Source: Dactylis glomerata (Eukaryota > Streptophyta > Magnoliopsida > Poales > Poaceae). Taken from it: 64,000 nt of DNA. The stretch is taken from NCBI GenBank assembly GCA_007115705.1, contig QXEO01000817.1, forward strand, positions 1,718,500-1,782,499, in the 5' to 3' direction. Positions 11,022-22,392 of this stretch are shown one piece after another. Made by a program: the position numbers and the translations under genes. A model generated the notes under the pieces. The model saw only the letters and a list, made by a program, of their open reading frames with translations, was not told the DNA's origin and did no database searches. How positions within the stretch are numbered: position 1 is the first letter of the stretch; every line of letters begins with the position of its first letter.

Positions 11022-14000
11022 GCACACGAGAAAAGGCCCCTCAAAAAAATAAAAAAGCACACGAGAAAAGGGGAGACTGAAAACTGGGATGCTTTCTTTA
11101 CAAACGTCTTTTTTTCTCAGTCTCTTCAGCTCATCATATTTGATTCACCTCTAACACATTGGGAAAGCCAGAAATGATTTGAGATTCAGAGATACTCAAG
11201 TTCCCTCACACAAAAGATGGACTGGAAGACCAAGGTCAAAGTGCTGACCTGATGGAGAAGCTTTTGATGTCTCTACATCAATTTCTGAAACTTATTCATA
11301 AAGGCTCGCTCCACCTCCTTATCTCGTCTCGTCAAAATTCTGAAGCTACTATCTGCAGATGTTGAATTACTAGCTGGGCATGTTTCTTTTTTTATTCGAA
11401 AAGTAGCAGGAGAGCTAAAGGGTAGAAGAAAGGAAAAGGAAGATGCCTCCTGCTCAACATTAATTAATATATTGAAGCCTACCTGCTCCATTCATCAAGA
11501 AATAAAAAGTAGAAGCCCATAACATGTCGTTCTGATGCCTGATTTCTCCATGACTGAAATAAACCCATAACCAGCGCTATCTGTGTGCAGAGTTGAATTA
11601 GCGGGGTGAAGGCATTTCCCCATTTGGCTGCACAAGTTATTTCCTGCCCCCTCTTCCTCTCAACGGCCACACAAGCTCTCCATTGTCCTCATGTCATGAC
11701 AAAAAGCCCCGATGGCACCCTTTTTCATTCCTGGAACAATATTAATATTAATCTTGTTTTTTCACAAAGTAAAACATTAATCTTGGTCACTCTTGGAGGG
11801 GGCGGGATCTACTTTTGCCCTTATATGTCTAGTCAGGCTAGCCGCCACTAGTGTCTTCTTGGGTGAACTTAGGTCCGCCATATAATGTGGGACTATTGTT
11901 CACCACTTGCCACAGTTGAGTAGACCTTCCGGCTTAGCCCAATAGGTCGAACATTCTAGGAGGTCAATTTATCCAATGACTAACCAAAAGTATATACGAT
12001 TTCTAAAAGTTCAATGGACTAAACCACCTTGTTTTGGTCTTCCACCACACCGATTTCACATGAGAGATACATACTAGAGTAGAAAGAAAGGAGTGGTTAT
12101 TTTGGTATAAACAGTAATAAGAACATGCAAAAACAAAGATGCATGTGTATAAAGACCACCCAAATAGGCTGACAGATGATTAAAAAAGCAAAGGTCTCGA
12201 GCTCTGCTGTCCGCTCGTTGCTTGAGATAGAAAAAAATAAGGTTCTCTTTGTCTTTTCTAGCCAAGGTTGCAAGGTTATTGCTTTGCTTCAGATAAAATC
12301 AACAAGGGTCTCTGGTCTTTGCACAGCTAGATACGATTATTAACTATGTACATGCTTGTGCTTGCCAGGATCCAAAATACTCGTCGAGTACTGCTGTCAT
12401 TTTGTGTCCCTAATAAAGTAGTAGTACGATTTGCGGTCACAAACGCGCATACATTTATGTACTCTAAAAGAAAATTTCAAAAATCTTACGTCATTGATGA
12501 CAATAAATAATTAAATATTTTGTACTGAAGTTAATCAGAAGCATACGCGAGTATGCAATACCTTGTGTGCATTAATGTCAGCAGAAGTATTTTGCACTCA
12601 CTCATTTTGTACATATGCATGCTAGGTGTCATTTGAAATAAATAGATATATTGCGCCATTGCTACGCGTGCATTCAATGAGTTAGGCCGCAATAAGTTGT
12701 AGCCTCCAAGAAAACTAAAAAGAAATATGAAGGGTGATCCCTATAGCCCCACCTATCAGATAAATTAAAATATAATAAACCACAAATACCAACATTAACG
12801 ATTTTTATAATGATAAGTTCAATAGAACTTTTTTGTAAGAAAGGATTATCTTTAATCCCATTCGCTTCTCACTTGGCACGATCATATAGTTCTTGATTAG
12901 CTCAAAATCGTATGCAATTTCTTGTGAGGTGAATATATGTGTTTGTAGCTCGAATTTGGTCACCACGATGCCAATGATGAATGAACAATGACCCCTTACA
13001 TATTATGAAGAAAAAATGTGCATATTTTTAAAATAATAGAAAATTTGCTATTGATGGATTTAAATGTATGGATAGAGTTAGAAAAGTGCTCTCAGCCATA
13101 ATAGATATGGCACGGACATTTCATTTTGTCGTCTATGTTGTGCACACATTGTCACGTTTCTAACAGGAATGGGTTACAACCCACAACAATCTAGCTACCT
13201 TGTTATTAATTGAACATTTCCCCCCTCAGATGTCATGCACCCTGTCGCTAGTTAAAATAATTCAGAAAGCATCATAAGATCGTCATGTCGGGTCAAGACA
13301 CAACGCTAGGATCCTAGTGTCCGCAAAGGATCGGCATCCTGTCCTGATTTCTGTATGCATGAACAAGCCCATAATCTGAGTCCAGAACTCACGAATTAGC
13401 TGGGTGTAGAGATTTTCTGATTTGGCTGCACACGATTACCATTCTCTGATACTTGTCATGTTAGAACAAGACATGGTAGTCACTTCATCTACAATACTTA
13501 TTTTTGTGTCATCTACACCATTTTTTAAATCACATTATACTAATCAATGACTCTTAGTTTGCAATGTTATAGCAGAACAACACATATATAATTATATCTT
13601 ACCATTCACAATATTTAGCTCATACATATGTTTCATGTGTATGCTACTATTGGTAATCATGTTGATGCGTTTTGAGAGGTGTAGCCTATGTTCATATTTA
13701 AATGCATACTAAAACTACCTCTTAGCCATAAACATGAATAAAGCTACTACATAAGAGGCATCCAATGAAAATATAACTTGGTCCAGACAATAAAATTAAG
13801 CGCTCCAGATGAAAATAAAAGGTACCCAATAAAACCGTCCCTAGACGGTTTAAGCATCAACCATATTAATTAGAAACTTCTAATGATTTATAAACAACTG
13901 ACGTGGTTTAAGCTTACAAGGTATGGAATTAAAATCTTCCTTCACCCCGTCAATCATATTATGGAAGATTTAGTGATCTCACAAACATAAAACAATTAGA

Positions 14001-14255
14001 ACTTAACAGTGTGAAATGAGAACCATTTTCCTGTCGTTATATTCAAAAATAAGATAGGTAAATAAAAGGTATCCAAAGATATTATGCCTACATAAAGGGC
14101 CTGTATTAATTTAAAAATAAATTACTTGGCATTTTCTCAATAAGACAATGTGTGTTATGACAAATAAATGGGAGTAATAAAGAGCAGGAAGAGGATAGCC
14201 GTTCATTTCCAACCTGTGTGTGTAAGTGGGGTGGCTTGGGAGTCCCCAATTCCCC
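11022..14255. other. Intergenic spacer between HPt copies 1 and 2
   Basis: No gene seen. The first part (11260-11450) resembles the 3' flank of copy 4 (47320-47480). From about 11470 to 14370 it is one copy of the duplicated upstream block that also lies before copies 3 and 4 (29206-31487 and 40690-43573), with an additional partial copy at 26800-28436. Landmarks shared by the copies include AAAAAGCCCCGATGGCACC (about 11700), TCCAAAATACTCGTCGAGTA (about 12370) and CATATGCATGCTAGGTG (about 12612). Confidence 0.6.
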
Positions 14256-14263
14256 TATATATA
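14256..14263 (+). promoter_or_regulatory. TATA box of HPt copy 2
   Basis: TATATATA followed by CCACACCCGCTCAG, 118 bases before the ATG and in the same context as in copies 3 and 4. Confidence 0.6.
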
Positions 14264-14373
14264 CCACACCCGCTCAGTCCCAATAACCATCCATTCGTAC
14301 TCCCATTCCCTCATCGCCCTCCTCTCTTCCCTTAGCTTCCTCCCACCAGCTCGAGTACTCACTTCAGGTAGCC

Positions 14374-17300
14374 ATGGCGGCCGAGGTAGCAGCAAGCATG
14401 TTGGCCACGGTGAGCACTTCACTATTTCAGTGCCCTTTGAACGGAGTTTTTGTATCTCGTTTTTTTTTTTGAAATGGTGGAAAGCACCTCAGTCCAAGTT
14501 TTAGTTTATCCTTAGGAGGATTGGTAACTCGATACTCCTGGAGAATTTGAGGTTTTGTTTTATGTTCATTTGTTTGTTGGGATAGGGTATGCTGGACGAT
14601 CAGTTCTACCAGCTGCAGCTGCTCCAGGACGTGAGTGCCCCGAACTTTGTTGCTGAGATCGTCACACTCTACTGCGAGGACGGCAAGTGGATCATCGACG
14701 AGCTTGCCAAGCTGCTGTAATTGTGCTCCCTCTGTTGTCTTGTTTGTCATGTTCTGTGTGATCAGATGTTTGACTCTTTGCTTGGGGATTCGGTTATTGT
14801 GTGTGCAGGGAGAAGCCATGTGTGGACTTTGACAAGGTGGATGCTTTTGTGGGTGAGCTCAAGGGCAGCAGTGCAAGGTGAGGCTCTTTTCTTCATCTTT
14901 TATTTCATGTTCATATGTGTTTCCGTAGTATCGTAGGAGCGATGGTTGCTGTTGGTGGCACAAATCGTATATTGAATTCAAATAGATTGGAAGGAGGTGG
15001 ATTCATTGTAAAAAGTCTGGTCATCTTGGGAGAGAATTATCATCCGTTTGATCTTTGTCGCTTTTTAGGAAGTAGACCCGGCTAAACACAATCCGTTTCC
15101 CGAATTGATCGGACGGCCAGAGTATATTGGCATTAATTGTATCATTTTGAGTGGCGCTTCGGATCAATATGGGGAGCGATGAGATCGCTTTATATCTTGT
15201 AGTAATTTATCATGTACGTCGGACAAACTTTGATCTGTTCCGTACACACTGGCGGCATCTTCCAAATAATTTTGGGAGAGGTTGAGATCCCTTTGACTGT
15301 TGTATGGTTTGATAATTTTTATCCCACAAATCATTTATCTTTTTACTGTTTTTTGATTTAGATACGACAAACCATTTGGCCGTTATAGATCCAGCAAACC
15401 CTTTAGCTGTTTTACTATTCTATCATTTAGGTCCAACAAACCTTTTGGCCGCTGTACCGTCTTATGATTTAGATCCGAAAAAATTATTTTGTTGTCGTAC
15501 TGTTCTATTACATAGATCCTACCAAACTTTCGTTTATTGTAGATCCCAAAAAATGTTTGGCTATTTACTGTTCCATGGTTTAGATTCGACAAACCATTTA
15601 GCCATTTAGCTGGTTTATGGTTTAGATCTTACATGTATGAGCCGTTTCACACAAATCAGATGGCTCAAGGAGTAGCACTCTAGATTCTCACAGGTTAAGT
15701 GCTTCTTCCGATTAATACTGGAGGGGATGACATACGTTCTGCCATCGTAGTGTTTTAAACTAGATGTGATAAGTTTACTTTTTCCGCCTTTGTTTGGAAC
15801 AAAAAATAGCAAATACTTGTTTGATTTTTGGGGGTTTGCTGTGCTGGTATATAGCTTCCCAAACCATGGTATTTGTAGTTTCATTGCAGAAGATTTTCTA
15901 GAGTTAAACGTCAAATATTTAAGGAAACAATAATTAATATAGAAACTGATTTTACTGCGCTTAAAATCTATGTGCTAAGTGTTAGATGTATATTTGTATA
16001 TGTGTATTTTCCCCACCTGTTAGGGGGTTTCCTGCATATTCACACCTGTACATGTTGTGGCCTTTGGCCTAGGGAATACAACTTGTCCATGAGCCGGTTC
16101 CGGTTCTCTCCTTCCGCCGCCGCCAGTTCGCCCCGGTATCGTCGCCGGTTCCCGTTCTGACCGCTGCTGTTATCGTCGCTGCCCCGTCTCCGTCCTCCCT
16201 CTGGTGCGGTTCAGCAGCCTCTACAAGTTCTCGATCTCTCGATCTGCTCGGATCCGCTCAGATCTGCTCGGCCGGCCTGCCGCCTGCCGCCCGTGTTCTC
16301 CGCCCGCCCGGATCCCGCGTGAAGTCCCTCGCCCAGCCGATCTGCTCCGCCCGTCTCCGCTGATCGAGATCGATCTCGTCCCTGGCGTTGGCTGCTGAAG
16401 CTCCTGGCTGCCCGTTCTGCCTCTGGTCTGGCCCCGCCTCGCCGCCCCCGGTCGATCTGGGTGGTCGTCCCGGGTCCGTCTTCGATCGAGCGCTCTGCTC
16501 CTGCTCACGTTCGCCCGCGGCTGCTCACGTCCTTGCCGCCGGCGGACCCGTCACCTCTGGTCTTCCGTTCCGGCTCAATTTTCTCCGGAATAGCTTCGTG
16601 CTGCCCTGATCTACCTTATTCCAGTGCTCAATTTCTCGGTGCTGTTCTGATCTAGGCGGAATTGGCCGGAGTTTGCAGGCTCAGATTCAGATTCAATTGC
16701 AAAAAAAAAAAAAAAAAATGAAATTTTTTTTTTGCTGCTCTTGTTGTCGGGCGTTTCTTTCTCTCACCCGATGACGCCTTCCGCTGCTCCCGTCTTGCAC
16801 TCGGGCCTTTCTTCGGTCCTTGGTGCTTGTCCGTCGACACCGTGTATGTCGGATTGCCGCTCTACATCGCCTTCTGTGGCCTCTTCACGCGGTTATAGCC
16901 GCCCTCCGCCGACTCCGTCTACGTCGGCTCGCCGCTCTTCGTCGACCTTCGCGGCCTCTTCCCGCTGTTATGGCCGCGCTTCGCCGACCCCGTCTACGTC
17001 GGCCTGTCGCTCTACATCGACTTTCGCGGCCTCTTCACGTTATGGCCGCGCTTCGCCGACCCCGTCTACGTCGGCTCGCCGCTCGACATCGACTCTTGCG
17101 GCTTCTTCAGACGGTTGTGATCGTCTTTCGTCGACTCTGTCTTCATCGGCGTGTTGCTCTCCGTCGCCACCTTTAGCGGCCTCTGTGTGTGTGGGTGACA
17201 GCTCCTCGTCGGCACTTGATTGTACCTCGACCTCTCCAGTCGTGCCCCTTTCTGCGCATGAGATAGCGCAGCTTCGATGTCTGCTTGCTGCTTGGGATTC

Positions 17301-20300
17301 TTCACCGACAGGTTCTGCTGGTTCTGCGACTGAGTTTTCTGGCATTGAGCGACCACCTCCTCCTTCTCCAGGTACATCTCCATGGCTTCTTGATACTGGA
17401 GCTTCTTTTCATATGACTCCTGATTCTTCCTTGTTGCATTCTGTTCGACCTGTCAATCCTCCTGTTCGTGTTCTTACTGCCGATGGTACCCCCCACCCAG
17501 TCATTAGTCGAGGCATTCTTAGTACTTCCTCGTTTCATGTTCCTTCTGTTGCGCATGTTCCTCAACTTAACATGCAACTCTTTTCTGGTAGTCAGATCGT
17601 CGACTCTCGTTGTAGCATCACTCTCGACTTTGATTCTTGTTCTGTTCAGGATCGTCGCACCGGCACTATGCTTGGTGCTGGCCCCCGCCGCCATGATGGC
17701 CTCTGGGAGCTTCACTGGCTTCGTCTTCCTTCTGATGCCACCGTCATCAGTTCCTCGGCATCTGTAGCCGTCGCTACTAGCTCTTTTCAGCAGTGGCATC
17801 ATCGTCTTGGACATTTATGTGGTTCTCGACTCTCGTCTTTAGTTCATCGAGGTGTTCTGGGGTCTGTCTCCAGAAACGCTTCTTTGGATTGTCAGGGCTG
17901 TCGCCTTGGTAAGCAGATTCAGCTACCGTATCCTCACAGTGAGTCTGTGTCCGGGCGTCCTTTTGATCTTGTTCACTCTGATGTTTGGGGTCCAGCTCCC
18001 TTCCCATCGAAAGGAGGTCATCGCTACTATGTTCTCTTTATAGATGATTTTTCTCGTCACACTTGGATATATTTTATGCGCTCTCGCAGTGAGGTGCTTT
18101 CCATTTATCAGCGCTTTGCGGCCATGGTCCGCACTCAGTATTCCTCGCCCATTCGTGTGTTTCATGCTGATTCTGCTGGTGAGTATATCTCTCAGCACCT
18201 GCGTGGTGTTCTTGCTGAGCAGGGCACCCTTGCTCAGTTTTCTTGTCCCGGTGCGCATGCTCAAAATGGTGTCGCCGAGCGTAAGCATCGTCATATTCTT
18301 GAGACCACCCGTGCTATGATGATTGCTTCTTCTCTTCCGCCGCATTTCTGGGCTGAGGCTGTCGCTACATCGACTTACCTCATTAACATCCAGCCTTCTG
18401 CTGCCCTCCAGGGTGGCATCCCTCTCGAGCGTCTCTCTGGTGGTTCTCCAGACTACTCGCCTCTTCGTTCGTTTGGTTGCGTTTGCTATGTTCTTCTCCC
18501 TCCTCGTGAACGCACCAAACTGACCGCTCAGTCTGTTGAGTGTGTTTTTCTCGGCTACAGTGATGAGCATAAGGGCTATCGCTGTTGGGACCCTGTTGGT
18601 CGTCGGATGCGCATCTCTCGTGACGTCACGTTTGATGAGACGCGTCCCTTCTACCCTCGCCCCACCTCTGGTACTTACCCGGTGGATGATATCTCCTTTC
18701 TTCTGTTTCCTGATGCACCTCCTTCTGTCCCTATTGTCCCTCCTCCTGGACCTCGTTCTGATGCGACCTCTTTGTCCCCGGCGCCATCCCCTTCGACTCC
18801 GTTGTCCTCCTCCTCACCTAGTTCTCCTCTTTCTTCTTCTGATCCTCCACCCACCTCACCGTTGTCTCCTTTTCCCTTTCATTATTCTCGTCGCACTCAT
18901 GTTTCAGATCCTCCTCCTGATGTCCCTTCTTCTTCTTCTTCTGATATGTCTTCTTCTTCTGACGAGCTTCCCTCTCCTCTTCCGACGACTCGTCCACGTC
19001 GTGCTCCAGACCGTTACTCTCCTAGTCAGTACGGTCTTTCTGTAGCCTCCGAGCCGACTTCTTATCGGGATGCTGAGCGTCATCCTGAATGGCAGCTTGC
19101 TATGGCTGAGGAGATTGCTGCGCTTGAGCGCACTGGCACCTGGGATCTTGTCTCTCCCCCTCCCGGTGTTCGTCCTATCACGTGTAAGTGGGTCTATAAA
19201 ATTAAGACCCGCTCTGATGGATCTCTTGAGCGCTACAAAGCGCGTCTTGTGGCTCGTGGTTTTCAGCAGGAGCACGGCCGTGACTATGATGAGACTTTTG
19301 CCCCTGTGGCTCATATGACCACTGTGCGTACTCTTCTTGCTGTCGCTTCTGTTCGACACTGGTCTGTGTCTCAGCTTGATGTTCAGAACGCTTTTCTTAA
19401 TGGCGAGTTGAGTGAGGAGGTCTACATGCAGCCTCCTCCCGGGTATTCTGTCCCTGATGGGATGGTCTGTCGCCTTCGGCGTTCTCTTTATGGCCTGAAA
19501 CAGGCCCCTCGCGCTTGGTTTGAGTGTTTTGCCTCTGTGGTGACTGCTGCTGGTTTCTCTCCCAGCGCTCATGATCCAGCGCTGTTCGTCCATACTTCTC
19601 CTCGTGGACGCACTCTTCTCCTTCTCTATGTTGATGATATGATCATTACTGGTGATGATCCTGAGTATATTGCCTTTGTTAAGGCTCGTCTTCGTGAGCA
19701 GTTTCTTATGACCGATCTTGGTCCTCTCCGCTATTTTCTTGGGATCGAGGTCTCTTCCACTTCTGATGGCTTTTCTATCTCTCAGGAAAAGTATATTCAG
19801 GATCTTCTTGCTCGTGCTGCTCTTGGGGATGAGCGCACCGTTGAGACTCCTATGGAGCTTAATGTTAAGCTTCGTCCTACTGATGGTGATCCTCTTCCTG
19901 ATCCGACGCGTTATCGTCATCTTGTTGGGAGTCTTGTCTATCTTGCTGTCACTCGTCCTGATATATCTTATCCTGTTCATATTCTGAGTCAGTTTGTCTC
20001 AGCTCCTACCACTGTCCACTATAGTCATCTCCTCCGTGTTCTTCGATATCTTCGTGGCACGATTACTCGTCGCATTTTCTTTCCTCGTTCCAGCTCTCTC
20101 CAGCTCCAGTGCTACTCGGATGTTACTTGGGCGAGTGATCCTTCGGATCGTCGTTCACTTTCTGCTTACTGTGTGTTTCTTGGTGGTTCGCTTGTTGCTT
20201 GGAAGACGAAGAAACAGGTTGCAGTTTCCCGTTCGAGTGTAGAGGCTGAGTTGCGAGCTATGGCCTTGTTGATTGCTGAGGTGACATGGTTACGGTGGTT

Positions 20301-22392
20301 GCTTGCCGATTTTGGGGTCTCTGTTACGACACCCACTCCACTTTTGTCTGACAGTACAGGTGCTATCAGTATTGCACGTGATCCGGTCAAGCATGAGCTT
20401 ACCAAGCATATTGGTGTTGATGCTTTTTATACACGTGCTCAGGTGCAGGCTCAGGTTGTTGCGCTTCAGTATGTGCCTTCAGATTTGCAGTTGGCGGATT
20501 TCTTTACAAAGGCACAAACTAGAGCGCAACATGATTTCTTACTCTCCAAACTCAGTGTTGTGGATCCACCATGAGTTTGAGGGGGGGTGTTAGATGTATA
20601 TTTGTATATGTGTATTTTCCCCACCTGTTAGGGGGTTTCCTGCATATTCACACCTATACATGTAACTATATGTTGTGGCCTTTGGCCCCCAGGGAATACA
20701 ACTTGTCTATTCCTAACACTAAGGAACTACTACTATTGTACACAAGCCGTCCTATCATCTAATCAATTCAGATTCAGTTATGTTTGTGGTATCCATGTGT
20801 TTTTTTATGGAATAAATGTACGTTTGCCAATGAGTCGTCTATAGGTCTTTCTTACCATTGGTTTTCTTAGTCGTATTAACTGACTTGTTAACTTATATTT
20901 TGATAATCATAGTGCTATATTTGTATTTAATTGGGATACAGGAGTTAAGAGAAAGAACTACAATGCTCTTTCTCATTCAATAAAGCAAGTTATTGGTACT
21001 TTCTTGATTGTATAGTATTGCATGTTGCAGTGTTGGTGCTCAGATAGTGAGGAACACCTGTAGTCAGTTCCATGAGTTTTGTCAGGAGAAGAGCAGAGAC
21101 GGGTATGTCACACTATTGTATTTTCTATCATTTTTTGTTAAAATATTCATACTTAATGTGGCCTAGCGTGCACCTTATTATAAATTTTATCAGAGTATGT
21201 ATTGATGAAATTGCATGTTCATTTCTTTTTGTATACTGCTAAATTTGTTCAATCTTCAAAAGTACCAAAAAAATTCTGAGTCTTCTGACCATAGCTGGGT
21301 TTTAATGTAAGTGTTCCAGTTCAATTTTCTATTTAATTGTGTATGTGAAGAATGTTATATTCAATGTATGAAACTATTCCTCTCATTTAATTTTTTTTTT
21401 TACAATTGGCACGAAAACACCTGGGCCTTCTTTACAGCAGTGGCATTATGCTCTGGTTATTATATCATTTAATGTTATAAATGGAAACTAAGTTTCGCCA
21501 ACTTATCTGAATATTGCAGAACTACCCAGTAAAAAACCTATCACTTTTCAATGTTTCAATCTGCCAATTCATGTTACTTCCATAACAGAGCTGTTGTTTC
21601 TCGTTACAGTTAACCTTTGACTATTGTAGATTATTTTCAGTGGACCCAAGTGTATGTTTTATTAGGAAGTATGTCTAGGTTGTCAAATTGTGGTGACCAT
21701 GAGCATTTTTTAGTGCTCCTTTAGTGAGCTACTAATGGAAATGGGCTTCATAACGTACTTAATTGTTCTCCTTGTCAGGTGCTTGATGACACTGTATGGT
21801 TTGAAGAATGATTTCTGTGATCTGCGTAGCAAGTTTCAGGTTATGCTTCAGGTATTTACCTTATTTTCTGTAAAACTCGTCAAAGACTCAGTAACATTGC
21901 AGTAAACTAGAGTGTCCATCTTCAAAGGAAAAAATTATTCAAAAGTTTTCTTGATATGCAAATGGAATGGATTCCGTTACTGTGACTGTCAGACCTTAGA
22001 TTACTAGTCCATCTTCAAAGACAGAAGACAAGATGCTAATGGAATGGATTCCGTTACTGTGACTGTCAGACCTTAGATTACTAGTCCATCTTCATTTCTT
22101 GTATGTAAATCTCTGTGGAATTTGCAGTGCTAAATTGTGAACTGTACTTAGAGGCACCACTTGCTGTCTAGAGCAGTATTTAGGAGTACCGGAAGTCCGA
22201 GAGTAGAAAACCTTTGTTCACGGATAACTGTTTGGGTATATGTGATATTTGAATCTTAGTTTCATGTTGCTCTAAAAGGTCTCTATATTTTTTGGCCACT
22301 AAATTTCTCACAGCATTGATAGACTTCATGCAACTGACCCGTTGTTCTATGTTCCAATGTAGGTGGAGCAGGCCTTCAATCCTAAGCAGTAA
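14374..22392 (+). CDS. Pseudo-histidine-phosphotransfer protein (HPt copy 2, His to Gly)
   Basis: Six exons: 14374-14409, 14586-14716, 14809-14877, 21031-21102, 21779-21851 and 22363-22392, with splice phases identical to copy 1. They give an open 136 aa protein; exon 1 lacks five codons that copy 1 has. The phosphorylation motif reads FVGELKGSSA, so the phospho-accepting histidine is Gly71 while the following Lys and Gly are kept. Phosphate transfer should be impossible. Plant proteins of this type, such as AHP6, inhibit the cytokinin phosphorelay by competing for partners, and that is the likely role if this gene is expressed. Intron 3 has grown to 6153 bases because a 4.7 kb copia element sits in it. 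Both flanking splice sites remain intact. Confidence 0.88.
15980..16089 (+). repeat. 5' LTR of the nested copia element, internally and terminally deleted
   Basis: Aligns with the 131 bp 3' LTR but lacks about 10 bases near ACATG (loss between short ATG repeats) and the last 11 or so bases including the CTAACA end. A GC-rich sequence starts directly afterwards, so the primer-binding site is also gone. Confidence 0.85.
16090..16731 (+). other. GC-rich leader of the nested copia element, no gag found
   Basis: This stretch sits where the primer-binding site and gag should be. It is rich in C and T with many CCG, GCC and GATCTGCTCGG phrases, and has only short open frames. Near 16698 it holds a run of about 18 A, then TGAAA, then about 10 T, which could fold as a hairpin. 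It may be a captured host segment or a rearranged leader. I see no gag (UBN2) or CCHC motif. Confidence 0.55.
16732..20574 (+). CDS. copia pol polyprotein, intact, with a Ser/Thr-rich repeat N-terminus
   Basis: One open frame of 1280 aa. Residues 1-200 are low-complexity, with a 25-residue theme (RASPTPSTSA then RSTSTFAASS) repeated about four times. Protease follows near residue 220 (WLLDTGAS), then GAG-pre (QWHHRLGHL) and integrase (D in HSDVWG, D in HADSAGEY, E in NGVAERKH). RT (KARLVARGFQQ, catalytic LYVDD) and RNase H (YSDVTWA, SSVEAELRA, LLSDSTGA) come next, ending ADFFTKAQ. A G-rich polypurine tract (20578-20587) abuts the 3' LTR. All catalytic motifs look normal. The missing gag means particle formation would have to be supplied in trans. 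The ATG is simply the first in the frame, just after the A/T run, and the true start is uncertain. Confidence 0.88.
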   Translation: MLLLLSGVSFSHPMTPSAAPVLHSGLSSVLGACPSTPCMSDCRSTSPSVASSRGYSRPPPTPSTSARRSSSTFAASSRCYGRASPTPSTSACRSTSTFAASSRYGRASPTPSTSARRSTSTLAASSDGCDRLSSTLSSSACCSPSPPLAASVCVGDSSSSALDCTSTSPVVPLSAHEIAQLRCLLAAWDSSPTGSAGSATEFSGIERPPPPSPGTSPWLLDTGASFHMTPDSSLLHSVRPVNPPVRVLTADGTPHPVISRGILSTSSFHVPSVAHVPQLNMQLFSGSQIVDSRCSITLDFDSCSVQDRRTGTMLGAGPRRHDGLWELHWLRLPSDATVISSSASVAVATSSFQQWHHRLGHLCGSRLSSLVHRGVLGSVSRNASLDCQGCRLGKQIQLPYPHSESVSGRPFDLVHSDVWGPAPFPSKGGHRYYVLFIDDFSRHTWIYFMRSRSEVLSIYQRFAAMVRTQYSSPIRVFHADSAGEYISQHLRGVLAEQGTLAQFSCPGAHAQNGVAERKHRHILETTRAMMIASSLPPHFWAEAVATSTYLINIQPSAALQGGIPLERLSGGSPDYSPLRSFGCVCYVLLPPRERTKLTAQSVECVFLGYSDEHKGYRCWDPVGRRMRISRDVTFDETRPFYPRPTSGTYPVDDISFLLFPDAPPSVPIVPPPGPRSDATSLSPAPSPSTPLSSSSPSSPLSSSDPPPTSPLSPFPFHYSRRTHVSDPPPDVPSSSSSDMSSSSDELPSPLPTTRPRRAPDRYSPSQYGLSVASEPTSYRDAERHPEWQLAMAEEIAALERTGTWDLVSPPPGVRPITCKWVYKIKTRSDGSLERYKARLVARGFQQEHGRDYDETFAPVAHMTTVRTLLAVASVRHWSVSQLDVQNAFLNGELSEEVYMQPPPGYSVPDGMVCRLRRSLYGLKQAPRAWFECFASVVTAAGFSPSAHDPALFVHTSPRGRTLLLLYVDDMIITGDDPEYIAFVKARLREQFLMTDLGPLRYFLGIEVSSTSDGFSISQEKYIQDLLARAALGDERTVETPMELNVKLRPTDGDPLPDPTRYRHLVGSLVYLAVTRPDISYPVHILSQFVSAPTTVHYSHLLRVLRYLRGTITRRIFFPRSSSLQLQCYSDVTWASDPSDRRSLSAYCVFLGGSLVAWKTKKQVAVSRSSVEAELRAMALLIAEVTWLRWLLADFGVSVTTPTPLLSDSTGAISIARDPVKHELTKHIGVDAFYTRAQVQAQVVALQYVPSDLQLADFFTKAQTRAQHDFLLSKLSVVDPP
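16850..17115 (+). repeat. In-frame tandem repeat of about 75 bases in the pol N-terminus
   Basis: Units share CGCTTCGCCGACC, CCGTCTACGTCGGC and GCGGCCTCTTCACG. About four copies, each close to 25 codons, keep the frame. The repeat encodes the Ser/Thr/Arg-rich N-terminal segment. Confidence 0.75.
20588..20718 (+). repeat. 3' LTR of the nested copia element, 131 bp
   Basis: Begins TGTTAG immediately after a run of seven G and ends CTAACA, followed by TSD copy CTAAG. It is unusually short for a copia LTR. Confidence 0.92.
21964..22094 (+). repeat. 77 bp-period tandem duplication in intron 5 of HPt copy 2
   Basis: GGAATGGATTCCGTTACTGT and the next 30 or so bases occur at 21964 and again at 22041. 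Copies 3 and 4 have this stretch once, so the duplication is private to copy 2. Confidence 0.85.

Larger units (their letters stand above)
15980..20718 (+). mobile_element. Ty1/copia retrotransposon with short LTRs, nested in intron 3 of HPt copy 2
   Basis: The element starts TGTTAG at 15980 and ends CTAACA at 20718, flanked by a perfect 5 bp target-site duplication CTAAG (15975-15979 and 20719-20723). It lies in the sense orientation of the host gene. The pol frame is intact over 1280 codons, but no recognisable gag or primer-binding site is present and the 5' LTR is incomplete. It is therefore probably not autonomous. The intron 3 sequences of copies 3 and 4 lack it, so it inserted after the duplication. 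Confidence 0.95.

Noticed and set aside
15383..15914. Small - strand open frames in intron 3 of HPt copy 2
   Set aside because: They arise from the intronic minisatellite and are not shared as longer frames between paralogues.
18904..19980. 358-codon open frame on the - strand inside the nested copia element
   Set aside because: It mirrors the + strand pol frame, which has all the RT and integrase motifs. The antisense openness comes from pyrimidine-rich codon usage.
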